Shown here: positions 20,209 to 28,764 of the stretch, piece by piece
Layout of the letters: each line of letters opens with the position of its first letter
How positions within the stretch are numbered: position 1 is the first letter of the stretch
NCBI GenBank assembly: GCA_030154265.1
Contig: JASKKH010000012.1
Location: 1-54,634, forward strand
Length of the DNA: 54,634 nucleotides
DNA from: Clostridia bacterium
Lineage (GTDB): Bacteria > Bacillota > DSM-521 > Neomoorellales > Neomoorellaceae
Direction of reading: 5' to 3'
Made by a program: the position numbers and the translations under genes
The notes under the pieces: generated by a model
Told to the model about the DNA's origin: nothing
Databases searched by the model: none
The model's input: the letters and a program-made list of their open reading frames with translations, nothing else

Positions 20209-21123
20209 TTGGGCCGTAGGTGGCGAAAGCTCGTTGCCCCTTTGATACTCCTTATTATTTCTGCTGCATTGTTAGGGATTATGCATTGGACAGGGTTAAA
20301 AAGAGGTAGTTTAACAATTGTCGGGAATGCTTTGCGCGAGTTTGCAGCACCTTGTCAGAGGGGTATTACCTTAGTTATTAATGAAACCGGAGATTGGTTA
20401 GCTTCTGTTAGGGAATATGGCCGTTTAAAAGCTAGGAACCAGGAATTAAAAAAAGAAATAGATACACTAAAGACGGCTATTGTTCGCATGGAAGAAGTTA
20501 AGCAGGAAAACCTTCGTTTAAGAAATCTATTGAATTATACAACTTTATATGATGAGGCCCTTGATTTTAAGATAGCTCCAGTTATTGGACGCAGCCCTAA
20601 TAACTGGTACCATACACTTACTTTAGGAATAGGTTCTGAAGAAGGCTTGAAAAAAAACCAGGTGGTAATAACTTCCAAGGGAGTAGTGGGTCGAATTATA
20701 GCTGTTACTCCCCATACAGCCGAAGTCTTGTTAATTTTTGACCGTGAAGGAGCAATTGGTGGGATAGTTCAGGTTAATCGTACGCCAGGTGTTGTTGAGG
20801 GAAGTTCAGAATATCGCGGCTATTTACAAATGATTCATGTTTCTCGAGATGCACCGTTAGAGGAAAATCAGGTTGTTGTTACTTCAGGTCTGGGGGGTAT
20901 TTATCCAAAAGGTTTAGTTATAGGAACTATAGTTAAAGTGATACCTGAACCAAATGGACTAATGAAGCGTGCTATTATTAAACCTGCTGCAGATTTTGAG
21001 CGTTTAGAGGAAGTCCTGGTTATTACCCGGGTTAAGGGGGATATTGAGAATGCGGTTCCTGGGTTTAATAGGACTAGGGTTGATAGGGTTAATCCTGGAA
21101 ACAACCCTATTATCAACCCTTAA
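20209..21123 (+). CDS. mreC: Rod shape-determining protein MreC
   Basis: Single-pass protein linking MreB to the periplasm-facing wall enzymes. N-terminal basic stretch and one membrane segment (about residues 10-25), then a coiled coil (about 75-110) and two beta-barrel domains (from VIGRSPNNWYHTLTLGIG). The family usually ends near the ADFERLEEVLVI motif; here about 29 more residues follow, encoded by DNA that also encodes the start of mreD. Start TTG 20209, with GAGGAG unusually close upstream. Confidence 0.93.
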   Translation: MGRRWRKLVAPLILLIISAALLGIMHWTGLKRGSLTIVGNALREFAAPCQRGITLVINETGDWLASVREYGRLKARNQELKKEIDTLKTAIVRMEEVKQENLRLRNLLNYTTLYDEALDFKIAPVIGRSPNNWYHTLTLGIGSEEGLKKNQVVITSKGVVGRIIAVTPHTAEVLLIFDREGAIGGIVQVNRTPGVVEGSSEYRGYLQMIHVSRDAPLEENQVVVTSGLGGIYPKGLVIGTIVKVIPEPNGLMKRAIIKPAADFERLEEVLVITRVKGDIENAVPGFNRTRVDRVNPGNNPIINP

Positions 21124-21559
21124 ACTGGCAGGTGTTAAGGTGGATCTTTTATTAATTATTCTTAGTATAGTTGCTTTGTTTAAAGGTCCGTATCAAGGGG
21201 CCTTATTAGGATTCGGTTATGGATTGCTAGAAGATTTATTCTTAGGTCATTGTATAGGGATGTATGCCTTAACTAAAATGGTTATTGGATATTTGTTGGG
21301 TTTCAGTAAAAATAATCTAAATCAGGAAAACTGGTTAGCCCCTGGTTTATTAGCTTTTTTGGCTACAATTGGCCAAGGGCTTTTTATTTTATTATTGGGA
21401 AATACAGGTTGTATGGATTACCCCTGGCTATTTGGCTTATTGGTTATTATATTGCCAATGGCTTTTTATAATGGTAGCTTTACTTTGTTGGGATACAGCT
21501 TTTTCCAGGGGGGAGCAGCATGGGTGGCCAGGAAAAGGAGAATTGGAAGCCAAAGGTGA
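21050..21559 (+). CDS. mreD: Rod shape-determining protein MreD
   Basis: Small multi-pass membrane partner of MreC. About 169 residues, mostly hydrophobic, with the family motif YGLLEDLFLGHCIGMYAL. ATG 21050 lies behind a G-rich site (AGGGGG). The gene begins inside the last 74 bases of mreC and its end overlaps mrdA by 40 bases, so all three are tightly coupled. Confidence 0.9.
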   Translation: MRFLGLIGLGLIGLILETTLLSTLKLAGVKVDLLLIILSIVALFKGPYQGALLGFGYGLLEDLFLGHCIGMYALTKMVIGYLLGFSKNNLNQENWLAPGLLAFLATIGQGLFILLLGNTGCMDYPWLFGLLVIILPMAFYNGSFTLLGYSFFQGGAAWVARKRRIGSQR

Positions 21560-23601
21560 ATAACCGCCTAAAAGGTTATACAGTAATTATTGTATTTATT
21601 TTTATTTTATTAACTTCGCGTCTTTTTTTTCTGCAAATTGTGAATGCTCAGGAGTTTAGTAAACAATCGGCTGAAAACCGTATTCGAATTAACCCAATTG
21701 AAGCTCGACGGGGATATATTATAGATACGGAGGAACGGGTATTAGCTACTAGCCAACCTGTATTTGTCATTAATATAAGTAATGTACCAAATAAGGATAT
21801 GGATGAAGTAATTGAAAAGCTTGCTGCTTTAATAGGAGATGAAAAATTAACACCTGCTGTTATTAGAGAGAAAATTAAGAATAACCCAAGAAGTTATGAA
21901 CCGACAGAGATTAAACGGCTCGTAGCTGATGACCCAAAATCTATAGCTATAGTTACCAGGATAGAAGAAAACCGTAAGGATTTGCCTGGTATAAATATTA
22001 TTGAAGAGCCACAACGTTATTACCCATATGGAACTTTAGCCGGGCATGTTCTTGGATATGTAGGCCAAATAAATAGAGAGGAATTTGAAGCAAGGGAAGA
22101 ACTAAACTATGGTCTTAATGATAAAATTGGAAAAAGCGGTATTGAACGTTTCTTAGAATACAAGATTAACGATAATAATGTTCCTGTAGGTTTGCGCGGT
22201 AAAAAGGGAGCTGAACAAGTAGAAGTTGATGCCTTTAATCGTAAAGTTCGTGATTTAGTTACTTTACCACCAACTCCTGGTGACACTGTACAACTTACTA
22301 TAGATCTTGATTTACAGCAAACACTTGAAAAAACCATGGATGAGATAATTGCCGCTGCTAAGAAAAGAAATCCGAAAGCTGGTGGCGGGGCTGCGGTAGT
22401 AATAGATGTTAAGACTGGAGCTATTCTTGCTATAGCAAGTAAACCTGGTTTAAATCCTAATGATTTTGTTGATGGCCTATCAAATAAAGAGGCAGACTAT
22501 TACTATAATAATCGTCTGCGGCCAATGATAAATCGAGCAATTCAGGGGACATATCCGCCAGGCTCAATTTTTAAACCTATTACTGCCCTGGCGGCTCTTG
22601 ATGCTGGTGTTGTTAAACCAACAGATACTATTTATGATTATGGTCGATATAGAAAACCGGGAGGAATTGATTGCTGGTCGGTTCATGGTACTGTTGATTT
22701 ATATCGGGCAATGGCAGTATCTTGTAATACTTATTTCCAATGGATAGGAGATTTAACTGGTATAGAAAAAATTGATGATGTTGCCCGTCAATTCGGTCTT
22801 GGGCAAAAAACAGGAGCCATTGGTTTACAAGGGGAAGCCAAGGGTATATTACCTTCACCAGAATGGAAAAGAGAATTTTTTTCTGCTATTTGGGAACGAA
22901 GATTAGAAATTAGAAAATCACAAATTGAAAAGAAGTATAATAACCTTTTACTTAAAGCAAACTCGGAAGAAAAAGATAAACTTTTGAAGCAAAAAGAGAA
23001 GGAATTAAATCAACTTAAGGTTTGGTATCAAATTAATTATAACTTTGATACTAACTGGCAGCCATTTAATACCTATGGTACAGCCATGGGCCAGGACGCT
23101 AATAATTACACTATAATTCAACTTGCAAACTATATAGCCACCCTTGCTAATGGTGGTACCCGTTGGCGGCCTTATCTGGTTAAAAAGGTTATAGGGGCAG
23201 ATGGAACTGTAAAAGAGGAATATAACCCAGAGATAGTCGAAAGAGTTTCGGTTTCACCTCAAGCTATCGAAGAAGTTAAGCGAGCTATGTTAGAAGTAAC
23301 TCAGTCGCCTGAAGGGACAGCTTATTTTTTGTTTCAAGATTTTCCAGCCGATATTAAAGTGGCAGCTAAAACTGGAACCGCTCAAACGGGATTAGCAACT
23401 GATGATAAAAGCAAAGATTTTTATGGGATTTTTGCAGCTTTTGCTCCTTATGATGACCCTGAGATAGCCTTTGTTGGTCTAATTGAATATGCAAGGCATG
23501 GTGGTACTTCAGCTGGCGTGGTAGCAAGACGAGTCTTTGCAGAGTATTTCAACTTGGTAAATATCAAAAATAAGCCGATATATGGCGTTTCTGTTGAATG
23601 A
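21520..23601 (+). CDS. mrdA: Penicillin-binding protein 2 (elongation transpeptidase)
   Basis: Cross-links peptidoglycan during rod elongation, working with RodA. One N-terminal membrane segment (about residues 20-40), PBP dimerisation domain (from about 55), then a transpeptidase domain with SXXK (GSIFKPI), SXN (SCNTYFQ) and KTG (AAKTGTAQTG). A charged helical stretch at about residues 450-512 sits between LPSPEWK and the NTYGTAMGQD motif and is longer than in enteric PBP2. 693 residues. ATG behind GGGGAG, overlapping mreD. A terminator follows. Confidence 0.95.
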   Translation: MGGQEKENWKPKVNNRLKGYTVIIVFIFILLTSRLFFLQIVNAQEFSKQSAENRIRINPIEARRGYIIDTEERVLATSQPVFVINISNVPNKDMDEVIEKLAALIGDEKLTPAVIREKIKNNPRSYEPTEIKRLVADDPKSIAIVTRIEENRKDLPGINIIEEPQRYYPYGTLAGHVLGYVGQINREEFEAREELNYGLNDKIGKSGIERFLEYKINDNNVPVGLRGKKGAEQVEVDAFNRKVRDLVTLPPTPGDTVQLTIDLDLQQTLEKTMDEIIAAAKKRNPKAGGGAAVVIDVKTGAILAIASKPGLNPNDFVDGLSNKEADYYYNNRLRPMINRAIQGTYPPGSIFKPITALAALDAGVVKPTDTIYDYGRYRKPGGIDCWSVHGTVDLYRAMAVSCNTYFQWIGDLTGIEKIDDVARQFGLGQKTGAIGLQGEAKGILPSPEWKREFFSAIWERRLEIRKSQIEKKYNNLLLKANSEEKDKLLKQKEKELNQLKVWYQINYNFDTNWQPFNTYGTAMGQDANNYTIIQLANYIATLANGGTRWRPYLVKKVIGADGTVKEEYNPEIVERVSVSPQAIEEVKRAMLEVTQSPEGTAYFLFQDFPADIKVAAKTGTAQTGLATDDKSKDFYGIFAAFAPYDDPEIAFVGLIEYARHGGTSAGVVARRVFAEYFNLVNIKNKPIYGVSVE

Positions 23602-23648
23602 TGGGCGATTATGACCAAGATATGTCTGTTTTTGTTGAGAACACAGGG

Positions 23649-23680
23649 AAAGACGGGGAAAAAAGCCCCCGTCTTTTTTC
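23649..23680 (+). terminator. Rho-independent terminator after mrdA
   Basis: GACGGGG and CCCCGTC stem with an A-rich loop, then six T. It closes the mreBCD-mrdA operon and leaves minCDE to a separate promoter. Confidence 0.9.
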
Positions 23681-23688
23681 CTTTCCAG

Positions 23689-23715
23689 GCAGGATTTGCC
23701 TGATATGTGTAGAAA
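23689..23715 (+). promoter_or_regulatory. Sigma-H-like promoter upstream of minC
   Basis: GCAGGATTT (23689-23697), 11 bases, GTAGAAA (23709-23715). This fits RNAGGAWWW-N11/12-RNNGAAT except for the last base. It would link Min expression to early sporulation, when the division site moves. Confidence 0.5.
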
Positions 23716-23774
23716 ACATTATTAAAGCCGAAGCGGGTTTTGCCGCCCGGTACCACTAAGGAGGAAAGAGTATA

Positions 23775-24236
23775 GTGTTTGCTTCAACCGAGGTTACAAC
23801 CGGGATAGGCAATCCTCAAGGTATAAGAAAAAGGCCACAAGATGATGCCCATACCTATATGGTTTGCCGTACGGTTCGTTCCGGCCAGAGATTTAAGTAT
23901 CCCGGTAATGTAGTGGTTATGGGCGATGTTCATCCGGGTGGAGAAGTAATAGCTACTGGACATGTAATTGTTATGGGTACTCTTAGGGGAGTCGTTCATG
24001 CTGGTGCCGAAGGTAATGATAAAGCAATTGTTCTTGCTTTTCGTCTTCAACCTACTCAGCTCAGAATTGCTGGCTATATTACCAGAGCCCCAGATGAAGG
24101 CGATAAGAGCTTAGGAGAACCTGAAATAGCATGTGTACATAATGAAGTAGTTATTATTGAAAAGTATCGACCCGGTAGTGAGAAAAGATTTTTAAACAGA
24201 AACATGAAACAGGAAGAGGAGGAGCAAAATGGGTGA
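23775..24236 (+). CDS. minC: MinC, C-terminal domain only
   Basis: Septum-site protein. The 153 residues hold only the MinC C-terminal beta-helix that dimerises and binds MinD: SGQRFKYPGNVVVMGDVHPG, GTLRGVVHAGAEG, FRLQPTQLRIAGYITR. The N-terminal domain of about 100 residues, which antagonises FtsZ in known MinC, is absent; only about 30 residues precede the conserved domain. The start is well supported: GTG 23775 with AAGGAGG (23759-23765) upstream. The 173 bases back to mrdA are filled by a terminator and leader, so no N-terminal part is hidden there. It overlaps minD by 8 bases. Confidence 0.88.
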   Translation: MFASTEVTTGIGNPQGIRKRPQDDAHTYMVCRTVRSGQRFKYPGNVVVMGDVHPGGEVIATGHVIVMGTLRGVVHAGAEGNDKAIVLAFRLQPTQLRIAGYITRAPDEGDKSLGEPEIACVHNEVVIIEKYRPGSEKRFLNRNMKQEEEEQNG

Positions 24237-25023
24237 AGTGATTGTCATCACTTCTGGAAAAGGTGGAGTTGGTAAAACAACAACTACGGCCAACCTAGGC
24301 GCAGTCCTAGCGGATATGGGCAAAAAAGTTGTCTTAGTTGATACTGATATTGGCCTAAGAAATCTTGATGTTGTAATGGGTTTGGAAAATAGGATTGTTT
24401 ATGATTTAATCGATGTTGTTGAAGGTCGATGTCGGTTAAAACAAGCCCTAATAAAAGATAAGAGATTTGATAATCTTTATCTTTTACCGGCCAATCAGAC
24501 AAGAGACAAAACTGCTGTCAGCCGTCAACAAATGATTGATCTTACATCCCAATTAAAAGAGGAATATGAGTTTGTTTTAATCGATTGCCCTGCTGGTATT
24601 GAGATGGGTTTTAAAAATGCAATTGCAGGTGCTGAAAAAGCCTTGGTTGTCACAACTCCGGAAGTTGCTGCGGTTAGGGATGCAGACCGGATCATAGGGC
24701 TATTAGAAGCTGCGGAGATGGAAGCACCTCGTCTTATCATTAATCGTTTACGTCCTGATATGGTCAGAAAAGGTAATATGATGAACATTGATGATATGAT
24801 GGAAATTTTAGCAATCGATCTAATTGGAGTTGTTCCGGAGGATGAGTATATAGTTATTTCTACTAACCGCGGTGAACCGGCTGTGTTAAATAAGAATTCA
24901 CGGGCCGGTAAGGCTTATTGCAATATATCCCGGCGCCTGTTAGGTGAGGAAATACCTTTCTTGAATTGGGATCAAGAAAATAGCTTCATGGCAAAATTAA
25001 GAAAATTGATTGGCCTGGGCTAA
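24229..25023 (+). CDS. minD: Septum site-determining ATPase MinD
   Basis: Deviant Walker A P-loop ATPase (TSGKGGVGKTTTTANLG) that recruits MinC to the membrane and oscillates with MinE. The C-terminal amphipathic helix (SFMAKLRKLIG) is present. 264 residues. ATG with AGGAGGAG just upstream. Confidence 0.97.
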   Translation: MGEVIVITSGKGGVGKTTTTANLGAVLADMGKKVVLVDTDIGLRNLDVVMGLENRIVYDLIDVVEGRCRLKQALIKDKRFDNLYLLPANQTRDKTAVSRQQMIDLTSQLKEEYEFVLIDCPAGIEMGFKNAIAGAEKALVVTTPEVAAVRDADRIIGLLEAAEMEAPRLIINRLRPDMVRKGNMMNIDDMMEILAIDLIGVVPEDEYIVISTNRGEPAVLNKNSRAGKAYCNISRRLLGEEIPFLNWDQENSFMAKLRKLIGLG

Positions 25024-25041
25024 GGAAGGGGGCGCTCGGAG

Positions 25042-25323
25042 GTGTTGGAATTCCTATTGCGCTTTTTTGGTCGGGAAACTTCAAGTAGAAAGGTAGCCAA
25101 AGAGCGATTGAGATTAGTTCTAGTTCATGATCGTGTTGGTGTTTCCCCAAGTCTATTGGAAGCTCTCAAAAACGATTTAATAAAAGTTATTTCTGAATAC
25201 CTTGATATTGATAACACAGGTTTAGAAGTCAACTTTAATCAAGAAAATGATTCAGTCGCTCTAGTTGCCAATATACCTATTCTTTCAGTAAAAAGATCTG
25301 TTAGTGGAGATAGACAGTATTAA
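25042..25323 (+). CDS. minE: Cell division topological specificity factor MinE
   Basis: Stimulates MinD ATPase and confines MinCD to the poles. 93 residues, with the anti-MinCD helix SRKVAKERLRLVLVHDR and the topological domain ending in VANIPI. Its presence separates this lineage from Bacillus, which uses DivIVA/MinJ. Confidence 0.93.
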   Translation: MLEFLLRFFGRETSSRKVAKERLRLVLVHDRVGVSPSLLEALKNDLIKVISEYLDIDNTGLEVNFNQENDSVALVANIPILSVKRSVSGDRQY

Positions 25324-25350
25324 CATATATAAAGATTAAGTTAATAGGTT

Positions 25351-25391
25351 AAAGAGCAATTTCTCTAACTAAAGGGAAATTGCTCTTTTTT
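25351..25391 (+). terminator. Rho-independent terminator after minE
   Basis: AAAGAGCAATTTC pairs GGAAATTGCTCTTT across a short loop, followed by T6. Confidence 0.9.
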
Positions 25392-25460
25392 GTTATATTT
25401 TGTTATGTACCTAAGGGTATTGCTATACTATAATTGAGAGGTGAAGGTAGGGGGAAATTA

Positions 25461-26597
25461 ATGTTTGAACGTAGACTTTGGCGAAATTTAGATTATGTTT
25501 TTATTGGAAGTATTGTGGCTTTATTAGTAATTAGTTTGATTGTACTTCAAAGTGCATCGGCAAATATTTCATCTGATCCTAATTATTATGTAAAAAAACA
25601 AATTTTAAATATTTTAATTGGGTTATTTGCTTTATTTGTTGTTGTTCTTATCGATTATACCAAATTAAAACGCTATAATATATTTTTCTATTTGATAAAT
25701 ATTCTCATGTTAGTAGCCGTTATGGTTATTGGGCATGAAGCCAAAGGTGCTCAACGTTGGATTGACCTAGGATTTTTCTTATTCCAACCTTCAGAATTTG
25801 CTAAGACCATAACAGTTGTTACTTTGGCACATTTTTTAGAAAAACGTCACAATAAGCTTAATAGTTGGCGAGACTTGATAGCCCCTTTCTTGTATGTAGC
25901 AGTACCTATGCTTTTAATTTTGAAACAACCTGATTTAGGTACTTCTCTTGTTATAATGGCAATTCTTTTTGGCATGCTTTATGTTGCTGGTGCTAACAAT
26001 AAACTTTTACTGGCTATCATTGGCGGTGGGGCCCTGGTTGTCGGTTTAGCTCTTTATGCTCACTTCCATTACGGGTTACCAATACCATTGGAAGATTACC
26101 AGTTACGTCGTTTAATGGTTGTTCTTAACCCTTATAACGATGGAAAAGGGGGTACCGGTGCGGGTTATCACGTAATTCAATCTCAAATAGCTATAGGCTC
26201 TGGAGGTTGGTGGGGAGTTGGCCTTCACCAGGGTACTCAGGTTCAACTTAATTTTTTACCAGAACATCATACGGATTTTATTTTTTCAGTTGTAGGTGAA
26301 GAATTAGGTTTTATTAGGACGGTAGGTGTTTTATCTATATATTTTTTAATTCTTCATCGTATGATTCGGATTGCTTCACAAGCTAAGGATTTATATGGTT
26401 CATTATTAGTAACTGGTATTGTTTCTATGTTTGCCTTTCATATTTTGGTTAACGTGGGTATGACCACAGGTATAATGCCGGTAACGGGGATACCACTTCC
26501 GTTGTTTAGTTATGGCGGTAGTTCGATGTTAGCCAATATGTTGGCTCTAGGTTTAGTTATCAATGTTAACCTAAGACGGCAAAAAATTCTTTTTTAA
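25461..26597 (+). CDS. rodA: Rod shape-determining protein RodA (SEDS glycosyltransferase)
   Basis: SEDS-family peptidoglycan polymerase, partner of PBP2. About ten membrane segments in 378 residues, with family motifs GAQRWIDLGFFLFQPSEFAK, LKQPDLGTSLV, FLPEHHTDFIFSVVGEELGF and PVTGIPLPLFSYGGSS. ATG 25461 behind GGTAGGGGG is chosen; the in-frame TTG at 25434 lies upstream of that site. RodA rather than FtsW, by the QxDxGT and PLPLFSYGGSS context near shape genes. Confidence 0.93.
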   Translation: MFERRLWRNLDYVFIGSIVALLVISLIVLQSASANISSDPNYYVKKQILNILIGLFALFVVVLIDYTKLKRYNIFFYLINILMLVAVMVIGHEAKGAQRWIDLGFFLFQPSEFAKTITVVTLAHFLEKRHNKLNSWRDLIAPFLYVAVPMLLILKQPDLGTSLVIMAILFGMLYVAGANNKLLLAIIGGGALVVGLALYAHFHYGLPIPLEDYQLRRLMVVLNPYNDGKGGTGAGYHVIQSQIAIGSGGWWGVGLHQGTQVQLNFLPEHHTDFIFSVVGEELGFIRTVGVLSIYFLILHRMIRIASQAKDLYGSLLVTGIVSMFAFHILVNVGMTTGIMPVTGIPLPLFSYGGSSMLANMLALGLVINVNLRRQKILF

Positions 26598-26610
26598 GGG
26601 GTTACAACTA

Positions 26611-26639
26611 TTGACAAGGGGTAATCCCTTGTGTATATT
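26611..26639 (+). promoter_or_regulatory. Sigma-A promoter of groESL
   Basis: TTGACA (26611-26616), 17 bases, TATATT (26634-26639), directly followed by the CIRCE operator. Confidence 0.85.
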
Positions 26640-26647
26640 ATTAGTTG

Positions 26648-26674
26648 TTAGCACTAGTCATAGGTGAGTGCTAA
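26648..26674 (+). promoter_or_regulatory. CIRCE operator (HrcA binding site)
   Basis: TTAGCACTA, nine bases, GAGTGCTAA: the inverted repeat of the known CIRCE element with one mismatch to TTAGCACTC. It overlaps the expected transcription start, so HrcA would repress groESL without heat stress. Confidence 0.95.
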
Positions 26675-26714
26675 TAAACATAATTAGTTTATGTTTATGA
26701 AAGGAGGAGTCTAG

Positions 26715-26999
26715 ATGCTCAAGCCGCTTGCTGACCGGGTAATTATTAAAGTTTTATCTAGCGAGGAAAAGACTAAAGGAGGAATTGTTTTACCTGATAC
26801 TGCTAAAGAAAAACCCCAGGAAGGGGAAGTAATAGCGGTTGGACCAGGTAAAACCTTGGATAACGGAACCCGGGTTAAACCTGAAGTTAAAGTTGGAGAT
26901 GTAGTAATATTTGCTAAGTATAGTGGTACTGAAGTTAAATTTGAAGGTGAAGAGTACTTGATTATTAGAGATAGTGATATATTAGCCGTTAAGGAATAA
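26715..26999 (+). CDS. groES: Co-chaperonin GroES
   Basis: Lid of the GroEL folding chamber. 94 residues with the N-terminal [11 protein letters not shown], the mobile loop [14 protein letters not shown], and the roof motif GPGK. ATG behind AAGGAGG. First gene of the CIRCE-controlled operon. Confidence 0.97.
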   Translation: MLKPLADRVIIKVLSSEEKTKGGIVLPDTAKEKPQEGEVIAVGPGKTLDNGTRVKPEVKVGDVVIFAKYSGTEVKFEGEEYLIIRDSDILAVKE

Positions 27000-27042
27000 A
27001 GGGAAAATAGGTTAAAATTAGGTTAAAAAAGGGGGTTTATAC

Positions 27043-28659
27043 ATGGCTGCCAAACAACTAGCTTTTGATGTTGAAGCCAGAAGTCATCTGGAAAAAGGTG
27101 TAAGTGCTGTAGCTGAGGCTGTTAAAGTAACTTTAGGTCCTAAAGGCCGTAACGTTGTTCTCGAACGTAAATTTGGCTCTCCTGTTATTACTAAAGACGG
27201 GGTTACTGTAGCCAAAGATATTGAATTAAAAGATCCTTATGAAAATATGGGAGCTCAATTGTGCCGTGAAGTAGCATCTAAAACCAATGATGTTGCTGGT
27301 GATGGTACAACCACAGCTACAGTTTTGGCACAGGCAATTGTTTTAGAAGGATTAAAAAATGTTGCCGCTGGAGCAAATCCTATCTTTGTCAAAAAAGGTA
27401 TTGACCAGGCTGTTGATGCAGTAGTTGATGAAATTAAGAGAATTAGCATTCCGGTAGAAAGCAAGGAAAGTATTGCTCATGTTGCTTCCATTGCAGCTAA
27501 TGATAGGGAAATTGGAGAACTGATTGCTGATGCCATGGAGAAAGTCGGTAAAGATGGTGTTATAACTGTAGAAGAGTCAAAAGGTACAGCTACTACTGTT
27601 GAAGTAGTAGAAGGTATGGAATTTGATCGGGGTTATGTTTCTCCATATTTTGTAACTAATACCGAAGCTATGGAAGCAGAATTAGAAGAACCCTATATAC
27701 TTATTCATGAAAAGAAAATTTCAGCTATTAACGATATGCTACCATTATTAGAAAAAGTTGTACGTACAGGTAAACCTTTCGTGATTTTAGCTGAAGATAT
27801 CGAAGGTGAAGCCTTAGCTACTTTGGTAGTAAACAAGTTACGTGGAACCTTAAATTGTGTAGCTGTTAAAGCACCAGGTTTCGGTGATCGTCGTAAGGCC
27901 ATGATGGAGGATATTGCTATCCTAACAGGTGGTACTTTTATTTCCGAGGACCTGGGTGTAAAACTGGAAAATGTTGATCTCAATATGCTTGGACGGGCTA
28001 AGAAAGTAAAGATTGGCAAGGAAAAAACCACCATTGTCGAAGGTTTTGGCTCCAAAGAGGATGTAGAAGCTCGAGTAGCCCAGATTAAAAGGCAAATTGA
28101 GGAAACTGATTCTGAATATGATAGAGAAAAACTCCAGGAACGTTTGGCTAAACTAGCTGGTGGAGTTGCTGTTATCCGCGTTGGTGCAGCTACAGAAACC
28201 GAATTAAAAGAAAAGAAACATAGGGTTGAAGATGCTTTAGCAGCTACCAGAGCGGCTGTTGAAGAAGGAATTGTTCCTGGTGGTGGTTCTACCTTAGTAC
28301 ATGCTATCTCTGCAGTAGAAAAGATTGAGGCAGAGGGAGATCAGGCCGTTGGTGTCAAGATAGTACGCCGTGCCTTAGAAGAACCATTACGTCAGATAGC
28401 TGCTAATGCTGGTTTGGAAGGTTCTGTAATTGTAGAAAGAGTACGTAATGAAAAACCTGGTATTGGATTTAACGCCGTAACTGAAGAGTATGTTGATATG
28501 ATTAAGGCTGGAATTGTTGATCCGGCTAAAGTTACACGTAGTGCTTTGCAAAATGCTGCAAGTATTGCTTCAATGCTACTAACTACTGAGGCAATAATAG
28601 CTGAAATACCTAAAGAAGAAAAGAATACTCCTCCAATGCCCGGTGGTATGGACTATTAA
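27043..28659 (+). CDS. groEL: Chaperonin GroEL
   Basis: Double-ring ATP-dependent folding chamber. 538 residues, with [13 protein letters not shown], the ATP site motif [11 protein letters not shown] and a C-terminal tail [11 protein letters not shown] behind a G-rich site (AAAAGGGGG). The operon sits between rodA and spoIVFA, which is not the usual Bacillus place. Confidence 0.98.
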   Translation: MAAKQLAFDVEARSHLEKGVSAVAEAVKVTLGPKGRNVVLERKFGSPVITKDGVTVAKDIELKDPYENMGAQLCREVASKTNDVAGDGTTTATVLAQAIVLEGLKNVAAGANPIFVKKGIDQAVDAVVDEIKRISIPVESKESIAHVASIAANDREIGELIADAMEKVGKDGVITVEESKGTATTVEVVEGMEFDRGYVSPYFVTNTEAMEAELEEPYILIHEKKISAINDMLPLLEKVVRTGKPFVILAEDIEGEALATLVVNKLRGTLNCVAVKAPGFGDRRKAMMEDIAILTGGTFISEDLGVKLENVDLNMLGRAKKVKIGKEKTTIVEGFGSKEDVEARVAQIKRQIEETDSEYDREKLQERLAKLAGGVAVIRVGAATETELKEKKHRVEDALAATRAAVEEGIVPGGGSTLVHAISAVEKIEAEGDQAVGVKIVRRALEEPLRQIAANAGLEGSVIVERVRNEKPGIGFNAVTEEYVDMIKAGIVDPAKVTRSALQNAASIASMLLTTEAIIAEIPKEEKNTPPMPGGMDY

Positions 28660-28663
28660 AGAG

Positions 28664-28694
28664 AAAAGCCAGGATTGTTCCTGGCTTTTTTCTT
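28664..28694 (+). terminator. Rho-independent terminator after groEL
   Basis: AAAAGCCAGG, loop ATTGTT, CCTGGCTTTT, then a T tract. Confidence 0.92.
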
Positions 28695-28708
28695 TTGGTT
28701 AAAGTAGT

Positions 28709-28737
28709 GTCATAGTTACTTTATTATGGCATATATA
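28709..28737 (+). promoter_or_regulatory. Sigma-E-like promoter of the spoIVF operon
   Basis: GTCATAGT (28709-28716), 13 bases, CATATATA (28730-28737). This closely follows the known mother-cell sigma-E pattern (about GTCATATT, 13-14 bases, CATACAAT), and spoIVF is a sigma-E operon in Bacillus. Confidence 0.65.
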
Positions 28738-28764
28738 TAAATAAAAAGTTTGTCCGGGGGGATT

